In this document: positions 37,468 to 48,985 of the stretch, piece after piece
How the letters are laid out: each line of letters starts with the position of its first letter
Numbering within the stretch: the stretch's first letter is position 1
Assembly (NCBI GenBank): GCA_963989385.1
Contig: OZ022511.1
Span: forward strand, 62,001 to 126,000
Direction of reading: 5' to 3'
DNA length: 64,000 nucleotides
From: Ctena decussata
Lineage: Eukaryota; Mollusca; Bivalvia; Lucinida; Lucinidae
Program-made: the position numbers and the translations under genes
The notes under the pieces: generated by a model
Told to the model about the DNA's origin: nothing
Seen by the model: only the letters and a program-made list of their open reading frames with translations
Databases searched by the model: none

Positions 37468-40400
37468 GTGACTTTCACGAATCGTTCTGAAACTCTGCTA
37501 AAATTACAGATAATTCCCATATATTTCTTGGGAAAAAATCCCAGAAATTCTCCTTTCTCCGTTGTCGAGATATTCGAGGGCAAAGTCGTGCAGTTTACGA
37601 CTTCCAGGGGCTATAACTCGAAAACTAAAGAACGAGAATTTTTGGCACATATGGTCAATTGAATGTTTATCCCAACCCTCTCATTTGGCACTAGTTTCAG
37701 CCCGAATTGTGCAAGTCACCTAAGGTCACGAATCGTCCCGAACGTGTAGCCCAAATTGTGAAAATTTCAAACCGCTACTGCTTGCTTGTATGAGTAGGTA
37801 GCCATCTGAAACTTGGCATATATAAAGGCCATTAACATGTCTACATGCATGCACAATCTTATGTCAACTGGTTGCATAACTTGCGAATTATAGGCCATCG
37901 AAATTTGTGTAAAGAAAAGTTTGTGCGACTTTAGCTCCCAAGCGGAATAAAAGCTAAAGCTGAAATAGCCTTCATTCTATTTCACTTATTTGTGTCTACA
38001 CATGTATATGTTTTGCAGAGACTCAAAGCTCTTGAGAATGGAGAAAATGAGGTGTCAATTTTGCATTGGACCCTATGGGAAAATGCATTAAACGCCTACT
38101 GCTCCGACGTTCAGCGACCGATAACATCCATCTTTACACTGTAAACTTTAATTACATAGGTACATGCCTGGGGCAAATAACAACGCAAATAATTGTCCAT
38201 GTGCAGAGTAATAAAGGAGCAAACTTTTATGTATGGGCTGCAGTGGAAGTTATTCTTAAAAGGTGACTTTCACGAATCGTTCTGAAACTCTGCTAAAATT
38301 ACAGATAATTCCCATACATTTCTTGGGAAAAAATCCCAGAAATTCTCCTTTCTCCGTTGTCGAGATATTCGAGGGCAAAGTCGTGCAGTTTACGACTTCC
38401 AGGGGCTATAACTCGAAAACTAAAGAACGAGAATTTTTGGCACATATGGTCAATTGAATGTTTATCCCAACCCTCTCATTTGGCACTAGTTTCAGCCCGA
38501 ATTGTGCAAGTCACCTAAGGTCACGAATCGTCCCGAACGTGTAGCCCAAATTGTGAAAATTTCAAACCGCTACTGCTTGCTTGTATGAGTAGGTAGCCAT
38601 CTGAAACTTAGCATATATAAAGGCCATTAACATGTCTACATGCATGCACAATCTTATGTCAACTGATTGCATAACTTGCGAATTATAGGACATCGAAATT
38701 TGTGTAAAGAAAAGTTTGTGCGACTTTAGCTCCCAAACGGAATAAAAGCTAAAGCTGAAATAGCCTTCATTCTATTTCACTTATTTGTGTCTACACATGT
38801 ATATGTTTTGCAGAGACTCAAAGCTCTTGAGAATGGAGAAAATGAGGTGTCAATTTTGCATTGGACCCTATGGGAAAATGCATTAAACGCCTACTGCTCC
38901 GACGTTCAGCGACCGATAACATCCATCTTTACACTGTAAACGGTAATTACATAGGTACATGCCTGGGGCAAATAACAGCGCAAATAATTGTCCATGTGCA
39001 GAGTAATAAAGGAGCAAACTTTTATGTATGGGCTGCAGTGGAAGTTATTCTTAAAAGGTGACTTTCACGAATCGTTCTGAAACTCTGCTAAAATTACAGA
39101 TAATTCCCATATATTTCTTGGGAAAAAATCCCAGAAATTCTCCTTTCTCCGTTGTCGAGATATTCGAGGGCAAAGTCGTGCAGTTTACGACTTCCAGGGG
39201 CTATAACTCGAAAACTAAAGAACGAGAATTTTTGGCACATATGGTCAATTGAATGTTTATCCCAACCCTCTCATTTGGCACTAGTTTCAGCCCGAATTGT
39301 GCAAGTCACCTAAGGTCACGAATCGTCCCGAACGTGTAGCCCAAATTGTGAAAATTTCAAACCGCTACTGCTTGCTTGTATGAGTAGGTAGCCATCTGAA
39401 ACTTGGCATATATAAAGGCCATTAACATGTCTACATGCATGCACAATCTTATGTCAACTGGTTGCATAACTTGCGAATTATAGGCCATCGAAATTTGTGT
39501 AAAGAAAAGTTTGTGCGACTTTAGCTCCCAAACGGAATAAAAGCTAAAGCTGAAATAGCCTTCATTCTATTTCACATATTTGTGTCTACACATGTATATG
39601 TTTTGCAGAGACTCAAAGCTCTTGAGAATGGAGAAAATGAGGTGTCAATTTTGCATTGGACCCTATGGGAAAATGCATTAAACGCCTACTGCTCCGACGT
39701 TCAGCGACCGATAACATCCATCTTTACACTGTAAACGGTAATTACATAGGTACATGCCTGGGGCAAATAACAGCGCAAATAATTGTCCATGTGCAGAGTA
39801 ATAAAGGAGCAAACTTTTATGTATGGGCTGCAGTGGAAGTTATTCTTAAAAGGTGACTTTCACGAATCGTTCTGAAACTCTGCTAAAATTACAGATAATT
39901 CCCATATATTTCTTGGGAAAAAATCCCAGAAATTCTCCTTTCTCCGTTGTCGAGATATTCGAGGGCAAAGTCGTGCAGTTTACGACTTCCAGGGGCTATA
40001 ACTCGAAAACTAAAGAACGAGAATTTTTGGCACATATGGTCAATTGAATGTTTATCCCAACCCTCTCATTTGGCACTAGTTTCAGCCCGAATTGTGCAAG
40101 TCACCTAAGGTCACGAATCGTCCCGAACGTGTAGCCCAAATTGTGAAAATTTCAAACCGCTACTGCTTGCTTGTATGAGTAGGTAGCCATCTGAAACTTG
40201 GCATATATAAAGGCCATTAACATGTCTACATGCATGCACAATCTTATGTCAACTGATTGCATAACTTGCGAATTATAGGCCATCGAAATTTGTGTAAAGA
40301 AAAGTTTGTGCGACTTTAGCTCCCAAACGGAATAAAAGCTAAAGCTGAAATAGTCTTCATTCTATTTCACTTATTTGTGTCTACACATGTATATGCTTTG

Positions 40401-43400
40401 CAGAGACTCAAAGCTCTTGAGAATGGAGAAAATGAGGTGTCAATTTTGCATTGGACCCTATGAGAAAATGCATTAAACGCCTACTGCTCCGACGTTCAGC
40501 GACCGATAACATCCATCTTTACACTGTAAACGGTAATTACATAGGTACATGCCTGGGGCAAATAACAGCGCAAATAATTGTCCATGTGCAGAGTAATAAA
40601 GGAGCAAACTTTTATGTATGGGCTGCAGTGGAAGTTATTCTTAAAAGGTGACTTTCACGAATCGTTCTGAAACTCTGCTAAAATTACAGATAATTCCCAT
40701 ATATTTCTTGGGAAAAAATCCCAGAAATTCTCCTTTCTCCGTTGTCGAGATATTCGAGGGCAAAGTCGTGCAGTTTACGACTTCCAGGGGCTATAATTCG
40801 AAAACTAAAGAACGAGAATTTTCGGCACATATGGTCAATTAAATGTTTTCCCCAACCCTCTCATTTGGCACTAGTTTCAGCCCGAATTGTGCAAGTCACC
40901 TAAGGTCACGAATCGTCCCGAACGTGTAGCCCAAATTGTGAAAATTTCAAACCGCTACTGCTTGCTTGTATGAGTAGGTAGCCATCTGAAACTTGGCATA
41001 TATAAAGGCCATTAACATGTCTACATGCATGCACAATCTTATGCCAACTGGTTGCATAACTTGCGAATTATAGGCCATCGAAATTTGTGTAAAGAAAAGT
41101 TTGTGCGACTTTAGCTCCCAAACGGAATAAAAGCTACAGCTGAAATAGCCTTCATTCTATTTCACTTATTTGTGTCTACACATGTATATGTTTTGCAGAG
41201 ACTCAAAGCTCTTGAGAATGGAGAAAATGAGGTGTCAATTTTGCATTGGACCCTATGGGAAAATGCATTAAACGCCTACTGCTCCGACGTTCAGCGACCG
41301 ATAACATCCATCTTTACACTGTAAACGGTAATTACATAGGTACATGCCTGGGGCAAATAACAGCGCAAATAATTGTCCATGTGCAGAGTAATAAAGGAGC
41401 AAACTTTTATGTATGGGCTGCAGTGGAAGTTATTCTTAAAAGGTGACTTTCACGAATCGTTCTGAAACTCTGCTAAAATTACAGATAATTCCCATATATT
41501 TCTTGGGAAAAAATCCCAGAAATTCTCCTTTCTCCGTTGTCGAGATATTCGAGGGCAAAGTCGTGCAGTTTACGACTTCCAGGGGCTATAACTCGAAAAC
41601 TAAAGAACGAGAATTTTTGGCACATATGGTCAATTGAATGTTTATCCCAACCCTCTCATTTGGCACTAGTTTCAGCCCGAATTGTGCAAGGCACCTAAGG
41701 TCACGAATCGTCCCGAACGTGTAGCCGAAACTGTGAAAATTTCAACCCGCTACTGCTTGCTTGTATGAGTAGGTAGCCATCTGAAACTTGGCATATATAA
41801 AGGCCATTAACATGTCTACATGCATGCACAATCTTATGTCAACTGATTGCATAACTTGCGAATTATAGGCCATCGAAATTTGTGTAAAGAAAAGTTTGTG
41901 CGACTTTAGCTCCCAAACGGAATAAAAGCTAAAGCTGAAATAGCCTTCATTCTATTTCACTTATTTGTGTCTACACATGTATATGTTTTGCAGAGACTCA
42001 AAGCTCTTGAGAATGGAGAAAATGAGGTGTCAATTTTGCATTGGACCCTATGGGAAAATGCATTAAACGCCTACTGCTCCGACGTTCAGCGACCGATAAC
42101 ATCCATCTTTACACTGTTAACGGTAATTACATAGGTACATGCCTGGGGCAAATAACAGCGCAAATAATTGTCCATGTGCAGAGTAATAAAGGAGCAAACT
42201 TTTATGTATGGGCTGCAGTGGAAGTTATTCTTAAAAGGTGACTTTCACGAATCGTTCTGAAACTCTGCTAAAATTACAGATAATTCCCATATATTTCTTG
42301 GGAAAAAATCCCAGAAATTCTCCTTTCTCCGTTGTCGAGATATTCGAGGGCAAAGTCGTGCAGTTTACGACTTCCAGGGGCTATAACTCGAAAACTAAAG
42401 AACGAGAATTTTTGGCACATATGGTCAATTGAATGTTTATCCCAACCCTCTCATTTGGCACTAGTTTCAACCCGAATTGTGCAAGTCACCTAAAGTCACG
42501 AATCGTCAAGAACGTGTAGCCCAAATTGTGAAAATTTCAAACCGCTACTGCTTGCTTGTATGAGTAGGTAGCCATCTGAAACTTGGCATATATAAAGGCC
42601 ATTAACATGTCTACATGCATGCACAATCTTATGTCAACTGATTGCATAACTTGCGAATTATAGGCCATCGAAATTTGTGTAAAGAAAAGTTTGTGCGACT
42701 TTAGCTCCCAAACGGAATAAAAGCTAAAGCTGAAATAGCCTTCATTCTATTTCACTTATTTGTGTCTACACATGAATATGTTTTGCAGAGACTCAAAGCT
42801 CTTGAGAATGGAGAAAATGAGGTGTCAATTTTGCATTGGACCCTATGGGAAAATGCATTAAACGCCTACTGCTCCGACGTTCAGCGACCGATAACATCCA
42901 TCTTTACACTGTAAACGGTAATTACATAGGTACATGCCTGGGGCAAATAACAGCGCAAATAATTGTCCATGTGCAGAGTAATAAAGGAGCAAACTTTTAT
43001 GTATGGGCTGCAGTGGAAGTTATTCTTAAAAGGTGACTTTCACGAATCGTTCTGAAACTCTGCTAAAATTACAGATAATTCCCATATATTTCTTGGGAAA
43101 AAATCCCAGAAATTCTCCTTTCTCCGTTGTCGAGATATTCGAGGGCAAAGTCGTGCAGTTTACGACTTCCAGGGGCTATAACTCGAAAACTAAAGAACGA
43201 GAATTTTTGGCACATATGGTCAATTGAATGTTTATCCCAACCCTCTCATTTGGCACTAGTTTCAACCCGAATTGTGCAAGTCACCTAAGGTCACGAATCG
43301 TCCCGAACGTGTAGCCCAAATTGTGAAAATTTCAAACCGCTACTGCTTGCTTGTATGAGTAGGTAGCCATCTGAAACTTGGCATATATAAAGGCCATTAA

Positions 43401-43827
43401 CATGTCTACATGCATGCACAATCTTATGTCAACTGATTGCATAACTTGCGAATTATAGGCCATCGAAATTTGTGTAAAGAAAAGTTTGTGCGACTTTAGC
43501 TCCCAAACGGAATAAAAGCTAAAGCTGAAATAGCCTTCATTCTATTTCACTTATTTGTGTCTACACATGTATATGTTTTGCAGAGACTCAAAGCTCTTGA
43601 GAATGGAGAAAATGAGGTGTCAATTTTGCATTGGACCCTATGGGAAAATGCATTAAACGCCTACTGCTCCGACGTTCAGCGACCGATAACATCCATCTTT
43701 ACACTGTAAACGGTAATTACATAGGTACATGCCTGGGGCAAATAACAGCGCAAATAATTGTCCATGTGCAGAGTAATAAAGGAGCAAACTTTTATGTATG
43801 GTCTGCAGTGGAAGTTATTCTTAAAAA
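37468..43827 (+). repeat. Forward monomers between the inversion and copy A
   Basis: Eight complete 795-bp monomers start at 37468, 38263, 39058, 39853, 40648, 41443, 42238 and 43033. Notable changes are CTCCCAAGCGG (37936) and GTAAACTTTAATT (38142) in the first, GGACATCG (38688) in the second, ATAGTCTTC (40350) with TATGCTTTGC (40392), ATGCCAACTGG (41041), GCTACAGCTG (41133), CAAGGCACC (41687), TAGCCGAAACTG (41722), CTGTTAACGG (42115) and CGTCAAGAACG (42504). Several of these recur in order at 47.5-50.1 kb. Confidence 0.92.
40354..42510 (+). repeat. Segment shared with copies A and B (oldest-looking form)
   Basis: The marker series ATAGTCTTC, TATGCTTTGC, ATGCCAACTGG, GCTACAGCTG, CAAGGCACC, TAGCCGAAACTG with TTTCAACCC, then CGTCAAGAACG occurs here and again at 47477-50053. 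The shift is 7123 bp before the short monomer at 48566 and 7543 bp after it. The difference of 420 bp is exactly the length of that short monomer, which is absent here. Limits given are the outermost shared markers; the true ends may lie a few hundred bases further out. Confidence 0.82.
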
Positions 43828-44236
43828 GTGACTTTCACGAATCGTTCTGAAACTCTGCTAAAATTACAGATAATTCCCATATATTTCTTGGGAAAAATCC
43901 CAGAAATTCTCCTTTCTCCGTTGTCGAGATATTCGAGGGCAAAGTCGTGCAGTTTACGACTTCTAGGGGCTATAACTCGAAAACTAAAGAACGAAAATTT
44001 TTGGCACATATTGTCAATTGAATGTTTATCCCAACCCTCTCATTTGGCACTAGTTTCAACCCGAATTGTGCAAGTCACCTAAGGTCACGAATCGTCCCGA
44101 ACGTGTAGCCCAAATTGTAAAAATTTCAAACCGCTACTGCTTGCTTGTATGAGTAGGTAGCCATCTGAAACTTGGCATATATAAAGGCCATTAACATGTC
44201 TACATGCATGCACAATCTTATGTCAACTGATTGCAT
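43828..44236 (+). repeat. Truncated monomer with inversion scar, copy A
   Basis: Forward monomer of 409 bp ending in GTCAACTGATTGCAT. It shares the markers of the truncated monomer at 35836 (cttcTagg, CGAAAATTTT, TTTCAACCC, ATTGTAAAAATT) and differs from it by one A lost in the A-run of the mini-hairpin (43888-43900) and ATATTGTC for ATATGGTC. Its end is the same junction as at 36245. Confidence 0.92.
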
Positions 44237-44270
44237 ATAAGATTGTGCATGCATGTAGACATGTTAATGG
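44188..44270. repeat. 34-bp perfect inverted repeat with 15-bp spacer, copy A
   Basis: Left arm 44188-44221 (starts CCATTAACATG, ends CAATCTTAT) and right arm 44237-44270 (starts ATAAGATTG, ends GTTAATGG) are exact reverse complements, separated by GTCAACTGATTGCAT. The right arm is a remnant of the inverted segment seen in full at 36246. After GTTAATGG the sequence jumps to forward satellite (CGCAAATAATTG). Confidence 0.95.
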
Positions 44271-44332
44271 CGCAAATAATTGTCCATGTGCAGAGTAATA
44301 AGGGAGCAAACTTTTATGTATGGGCTGCAGTG
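44271..44332 (+). repeat. 62-bp satellite fragment with 17-bp deletion, copy A
   Basis: Forward fragment from GCAAATAATTGTCC to the monomer start. It carries AATAAGGGAGC and the 17-bp deletion joining CTGCAGTGG to TGACTTTC, the same two private markers as the inverted segment at 36246-37259. It therefore descends from that segment, turned back to the forward orientation. Confidence 0.9.
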
Positions 44333-44773
44333 GTGACTTTCACGAATCGTTCTGAAACTCTGCTAAAATTACAGATAATTCCCATATATTTCTTGGGAAA
44401 AAATCCCAGAAATTCTCCTTTCTCCGTTGTCGAGATATTCGAGGGCAAATTCGTGCAGTTTACGACTTCCAGGGGCTATAACTCGAAAACTAAAGAACAA
44501 GAATTTTTGACACATATGGTCAATTGAATGTTTATCCCAACCCTCTCATTTGGCACTAGTTTCAACCCGAATTGTGCAAGTCACCTAAGGTCACGAATCG
44601 TCCCGAACGTGTAGCCCAAATTGTGAAAATTTCAAACCGCTACTGCTTGCTTGTATGAGTAGGTAGCCATCTGAAACTTGGCATATATAAAGGCCATTAA
44701 CATGTCAACATGCATGCACAATCTTATGTCAACTGATTGCATAACTTGCGAATTATAGGTCATCGAAATTTGT
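44333..44773 (+). repeat. 441-bp truncated monomer, copy A
   Basis: Forward from the monomer start to CGAAATTTGT, then it jumps back to offset about 183 (ATGGTCAATTGAATG). Markers include GGCAAATTCGTGC, AACAAGAATTTTTGACAC, CATGTCAACATGC and AGGTCATCG. Together with the next fragment this makes a 258-bp partial tandem duplication within the monomer. Confidence 0.92.
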
Positions 44774-45385
44774 ATGGTCAATTGAATGTTTATCCCAACC
44801 CTCTCATTTGGCACTAGTTTCAGTCCGAATTGTGCAAGTCACCTAAGGTCACGAATCGTCCCGAACGTGTAGCCCAAATTGTGAAAATTTCAAACCGCTA
44901 CTGCTTGCTTGTATGAGTAGGTAGCCATCTGAAACTTGGCATATATAAAGGCCATTAACATGTCTACATGCATGCACAATCTTATGTCAACTGATTGCAT
45001 AACTTGCGAATTATAGGCCATCGAAATTTGTGTAAAGAAAAGTTTGTGCGACTTTAGCTCCCAAACGGAATAAAAGCTAAAGCTGAAATAGCCTTCATTC
45101 TATTTCACTTATTTGTGTCTACACATGTATATGTTTTGCAGAGACTCAAAGCTCTTGAGAATGGAGAAAATGAGGTGTCAATTTTGCATTGGACCCTATG
45201 GGAAAATGCATTAAACGCCTACTGCTCCGACGTTCAGCGACCGATAACATCCATCTTTACACTGTAAACGGTAATTACATAGGTACATGCCTGGGGCAAA
45301 TAACAGCGCAAATAATTGTCCATGTGCAGAGTAATAAAGGAGCAAACTTTTATGTATGGGCTGCAGTGGAAGTTATTCTTAAAAG
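44774..45385 (+). repeat. 612-bp monomer lacking its first 183 bp, copy A
   Basis: Begins inside the monomer at ATGGTCAATTGAATG and runs normally to the next monomer start at 45386. It has TTTCAGTCCG (44818). The regular 795-bp rhythm resumes after it. Confidence 0.92.
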
Positions 45386-48300
45386 GTGACTTTCACGAAT
45401 CGTTCTGAAACTCTGCTAAAATTACAGATAATTACCATATATTTCTTGGGAAAAAATCCCAGAAATTCTCCTTTCTCCGTTGTCGAGATATTCGAGGGCA
45501 AAGTCGTGCAGTTTACGACTTCCAGGGACTATAACTCGAAAACTAAAGAACGAGAATGTTTGGCACATATGGTCAATTGAATGTTTATCCCAACCCTCTC
45601 ATTTGGCACTAGTTTCAGCCCGAATTGTGCAAGTCACCTAAGGTCACGAATCGTCCCGAACGTGTAGCCCAAATTGTGAAAATTTCAAACCGCTACTGCT
45701 TGCTTGTATGAGTAGGTAGCCATCTGAAACTTGGCATATATAAAGGCCATTAACATGTCTACATGCATGCACAATCTTATGTCAACTGGTTGCATAACTT
45801 GCGAATTATAGGCCATCGAAATTTGTGTAAAGAAAAGTTTGTGCGACTTTAGCTCCCAAACGGAATAAAAGCTAAAGCTGAAATAGCCTTCATTCTATTT
45901 CACTTATTTGTGTCTACACATGTATATGTTTTGCAGAGACTCAAAGCTCTTGAGAATGGAGAAAATGAGGTGTCAATTTTGCATTGGACCCTATGGGAAA
46001 ATGCATTAAACGCCTACTGCTCCGACGTTCAGCGACCGATAACATCCATCTTTACACTGTAAACGGTAATTACATAGGTACATGCCTGGGGCAAATAACA
46101 GCGCAAATAATTGTCCATGTGCAGAGTAATAAAGGAGCAAACTTTTATGTATGGGCTGCAGTGGAAGTTATTCTTAAAAGGTGACTTTCACGAATCGTTC
46201 TGAAACTCTGCTAAAATTACAGATAATTCCCATATATTTCTTGGGAAAAAATCCCAGAAATTCTCCTTTCTCCGTTGTCGAGATATTCGAGGGCAAAGTC
46301 GTGCAGTTTACGACTTCCAGGGGCTATAACTCGAAAACTAAAGAACGAGAATTTTTGGCACATATGGTCAATTGAATGTTTATCCCAACCCTCTCATTTG
46401 GCACTAGTTTCAGCCCGAATTGTGCAAGTCACCTAAGGTCACGAATCGTCCCGAACGTGTAGCCCAAACTGTGAAAATTTCAACCCGCTACTGCTTGCTT
46501 GTATGAGTAGGTAGCCATCTGAAACTTGGCATATATAAAGGCCATTAACATGTCTACATGCATGCACAATCTTATGTCAACTGATTGCATAACTTGCGAA
46601 TTATAGGCCATCGAAGTTTGTGTAAAGAAAAGTGTGTGCGACTTTAGCTCCCAAGCGGAATAAAAGCTAAAGCTGAAATAGCCTTCATTCTATTTCACTT
46701 ATTTGTGTCTACACATGTATATGTTTTGCAGAGACTCAAAGCTCTTGAGAATGGAGAAAATGAGGTGTCAATTTTGCATTGGACCCTATGGGAAAATGCA
46801 TTAAACGCCTACTGCTCCGACGTTCAGCGACCGATAACATCCATCTTTACACTGTAAACTTTAATTACATAGGTACATGCCTGGGGCAAATAACAGCGCA
46901 AATAATTGTCCATGTGCAGAGTAATAAAGGAGCAAACTTTTATGTATGGGCTGCAGTGGAAGGTATTCTTAAAAGGTGACTTTCACGAATCGTTCTGAAA
47001 CTCTGCTAAAATTACAGATAATTCCCATATATTTCTTGGGAAAAAATCCCAGAAATTCTCCTTTCTCCGTTGTCGAGATATTCGAGGGCAAAGTCGTGCA
47101 GTTTACGACTTCCAGGGGCTATAACTCGAAAACTAAAGAACGAGAATTTTTGGCACATATGGTCAATTGAATGTTTATCCCAACCCTCTCATTTGGCACT
47201 AGTTTCAGCCCGAATTGTGCAAGTCACCTAAGGTCACGAATCGTCCCGAACGTGTAGCCCAAATTGTGAAAATTTCAAACCGCTACTGCTTGCTTGTATG
47301 AGTAGGTAGCCATCTGAAACTTGGCATATATAAAGGCCATTAACATGTCTACATGCATGCACAATCTTATGTCAACTGATTGCATAACTTGCGAATTATA
47401 GGCCATCGAAATTTGTGTAAAGAAAAGTTTGTGCGACTTTAGCTCCCAAACGGAATAAAAGCTAAAGCTGAAATAGTCTTCATTCTATTTCACTTATTTG
47501 TGTCTACACATGTATATGCTTTGCAGAGACTCAAAGCTCTTGAGAATGGAGAAAATGAGGTGTCAATTTTGCATTGGACCCTATGGGAAAATGCATTAAA
47601 CGCCTACTGCTCCGACGTTCAGCGACCGATAACATCCATCTTTACACTGTAAACGGTAATTACATAGGTACATGCCTGGGGCAAATAACAGCGCAAATAA
47701 TTGTCCATGTGCAGAATAATAAAGGAGCAAACTTTTATGTATGGGCTGCAGTGGAAGTTATTCTTAAAAGGTGACTTTCACGAATCGTTCTGAAACTCTG
47801 CTAAAATTACAGATAATTCCCATATATTTCTTGGGAAAAAATCCCAGAAATTCTCCTTTCTCCGTTGTCGAGATATTCGAGGGCAAAGTCGTGCAGTTTA
47901 CGACTTCCAGGGGCTATAATTCGAAAACTAAAGAACGAGGATTTTCGGCACATATGGTCAATTGAATGTTTACCCCAACCCTCTCATTTGGCACTAGTTT
48001 CAGCCCGAATTGTGCAAGTCACCTAAGGTCACGAATCGTCCCGAACGTGTAGCCCAAATTGTGAAAATTTCAAACCGCTACTGCTTGCTTGTATGAGTAG
48101 GTAGCCATCTGAAACTTGGCATATATAAAGGCCATTAACATGTCTACATGCATGCACAATCTTATGCCAACTGGTTGCATAACTTGCGAATTATAGGCCA
48201 TCGAAATTTGTGTAAAGAAAAGTTTGTGCGACTTTAGCTCCCAAACGGAATAAAAGCTACAGCTGAAATAGCCTTCATTCTATTTCACTTATTTGTGTCT

Positions 48301-48565
48301 ACACATGTATATGTTTTGCAGAGACTCAAAGCTCTTGAGAATGGAGAAAATGAGGTGTCAATTTTGCATTGGACCCTATGGGAAAATGCATTAAACGCCT
48401 ACTGCTCCGACGTTCAGCGACCGATAACATCCATCTTTACACTGTAAACGGTAATTACATAGGTACATGCCTGGGGCAAATAACAGCGCAAATAATTGTC
48501 CATGTGCAGAGTAATAAAGGAGCAAACTTTTATGTATGGGCTGCAGTGGAAGTTATTCTTAAAAG
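45386..48565 (+). repeat. Regular monomers of copy A, left part
   Basis: Four 795-bp monomers start at 45386, 46181, 46976 and 47771. Markers are ATTACCATAT and GAATGTTTGG in the first, CAACCCGC, CGAAGTTTG, AAGTGTGTGC, CCCAAGCGG and AAACTTTAATT in the second, ATAGTCTTC and GCAGAATAATAA in the third, and CGAGGATTTTCGG with ATGCCAACTGG in the fourth. Most of the fourth, with the tail of the third, is what copy B has lost. Confidence 0.9.
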
Positions 48566-48985
48566 GTGACTTTCACGAATCGTTCTGAAACTCTGCTAAA
48601 ATTACAGATAATTCCCATATATTTCTTGGGAAAAAATCCCAGAAATTCTCCTTTCTCCGTTGTCGAGATATTCGAGGGCAAAGTCGTGCAGTTTACGACT
48701 TCCAGGGGCTATAACTCGAAAACTAAAGAACGAGAATTTTTGGCACATATGGTGTCAATGAGACACCCTATGAGGTGTCAATTTTGCATTGGACCCTATG
48801 GGAAAATGCATTAAACGCCTACTGCTCCGACGTTCAGCGACCGATAACATCCATCTTTACACTGTAAACGGTAATTACATAGGTACATGTCTGGGGCAAA
48901 TAACAGCGCAAATAATTGTCCATGTGCAGAGTAATAAAGGAGCAAACTTTTATGTATGGGCTGCAGTGGAAGTTATTCTTAAAAG
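48566..48985 (+). repeat. Short 420-bp monomer with hairpin filler, copy A
   Basis: The monomer runs normally to GGCACATATGG, then a junction (48751-48773) leads straight into GAGGTGTCAATTTTGC, skipping about 375 bp of the usual unit. The junction holds a perfect hairpin, GGTGTC-AATGA-GACACC (48751-48767). An 82-codon open frame (48566-48814) reads across it, an accident of the deletion. The short unit is an addition relative to the related segment at 40354-42510. Confidence 0.93.
48751..48782. repeat. Junction filler with 6-bp hairpin and repeated GGTGTCAAT, copy A
   Basis: GGTGTC (48751-48756) and GACACC (48762-48767) are reverse complements around AATGA. GGTGTCAAT occurs at 48751 and again at 48774, where normal satellite resumes. 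The piece between fits neither flank and looks like a short template-switch insertion. Confidence 0.85.

Noticed and set aside
48566..48814. 82-codon frame in the short monomer, and its copy at 56904
   Set aside because: Produced by the deletion junction and filler sequence; the extension has no protein character.
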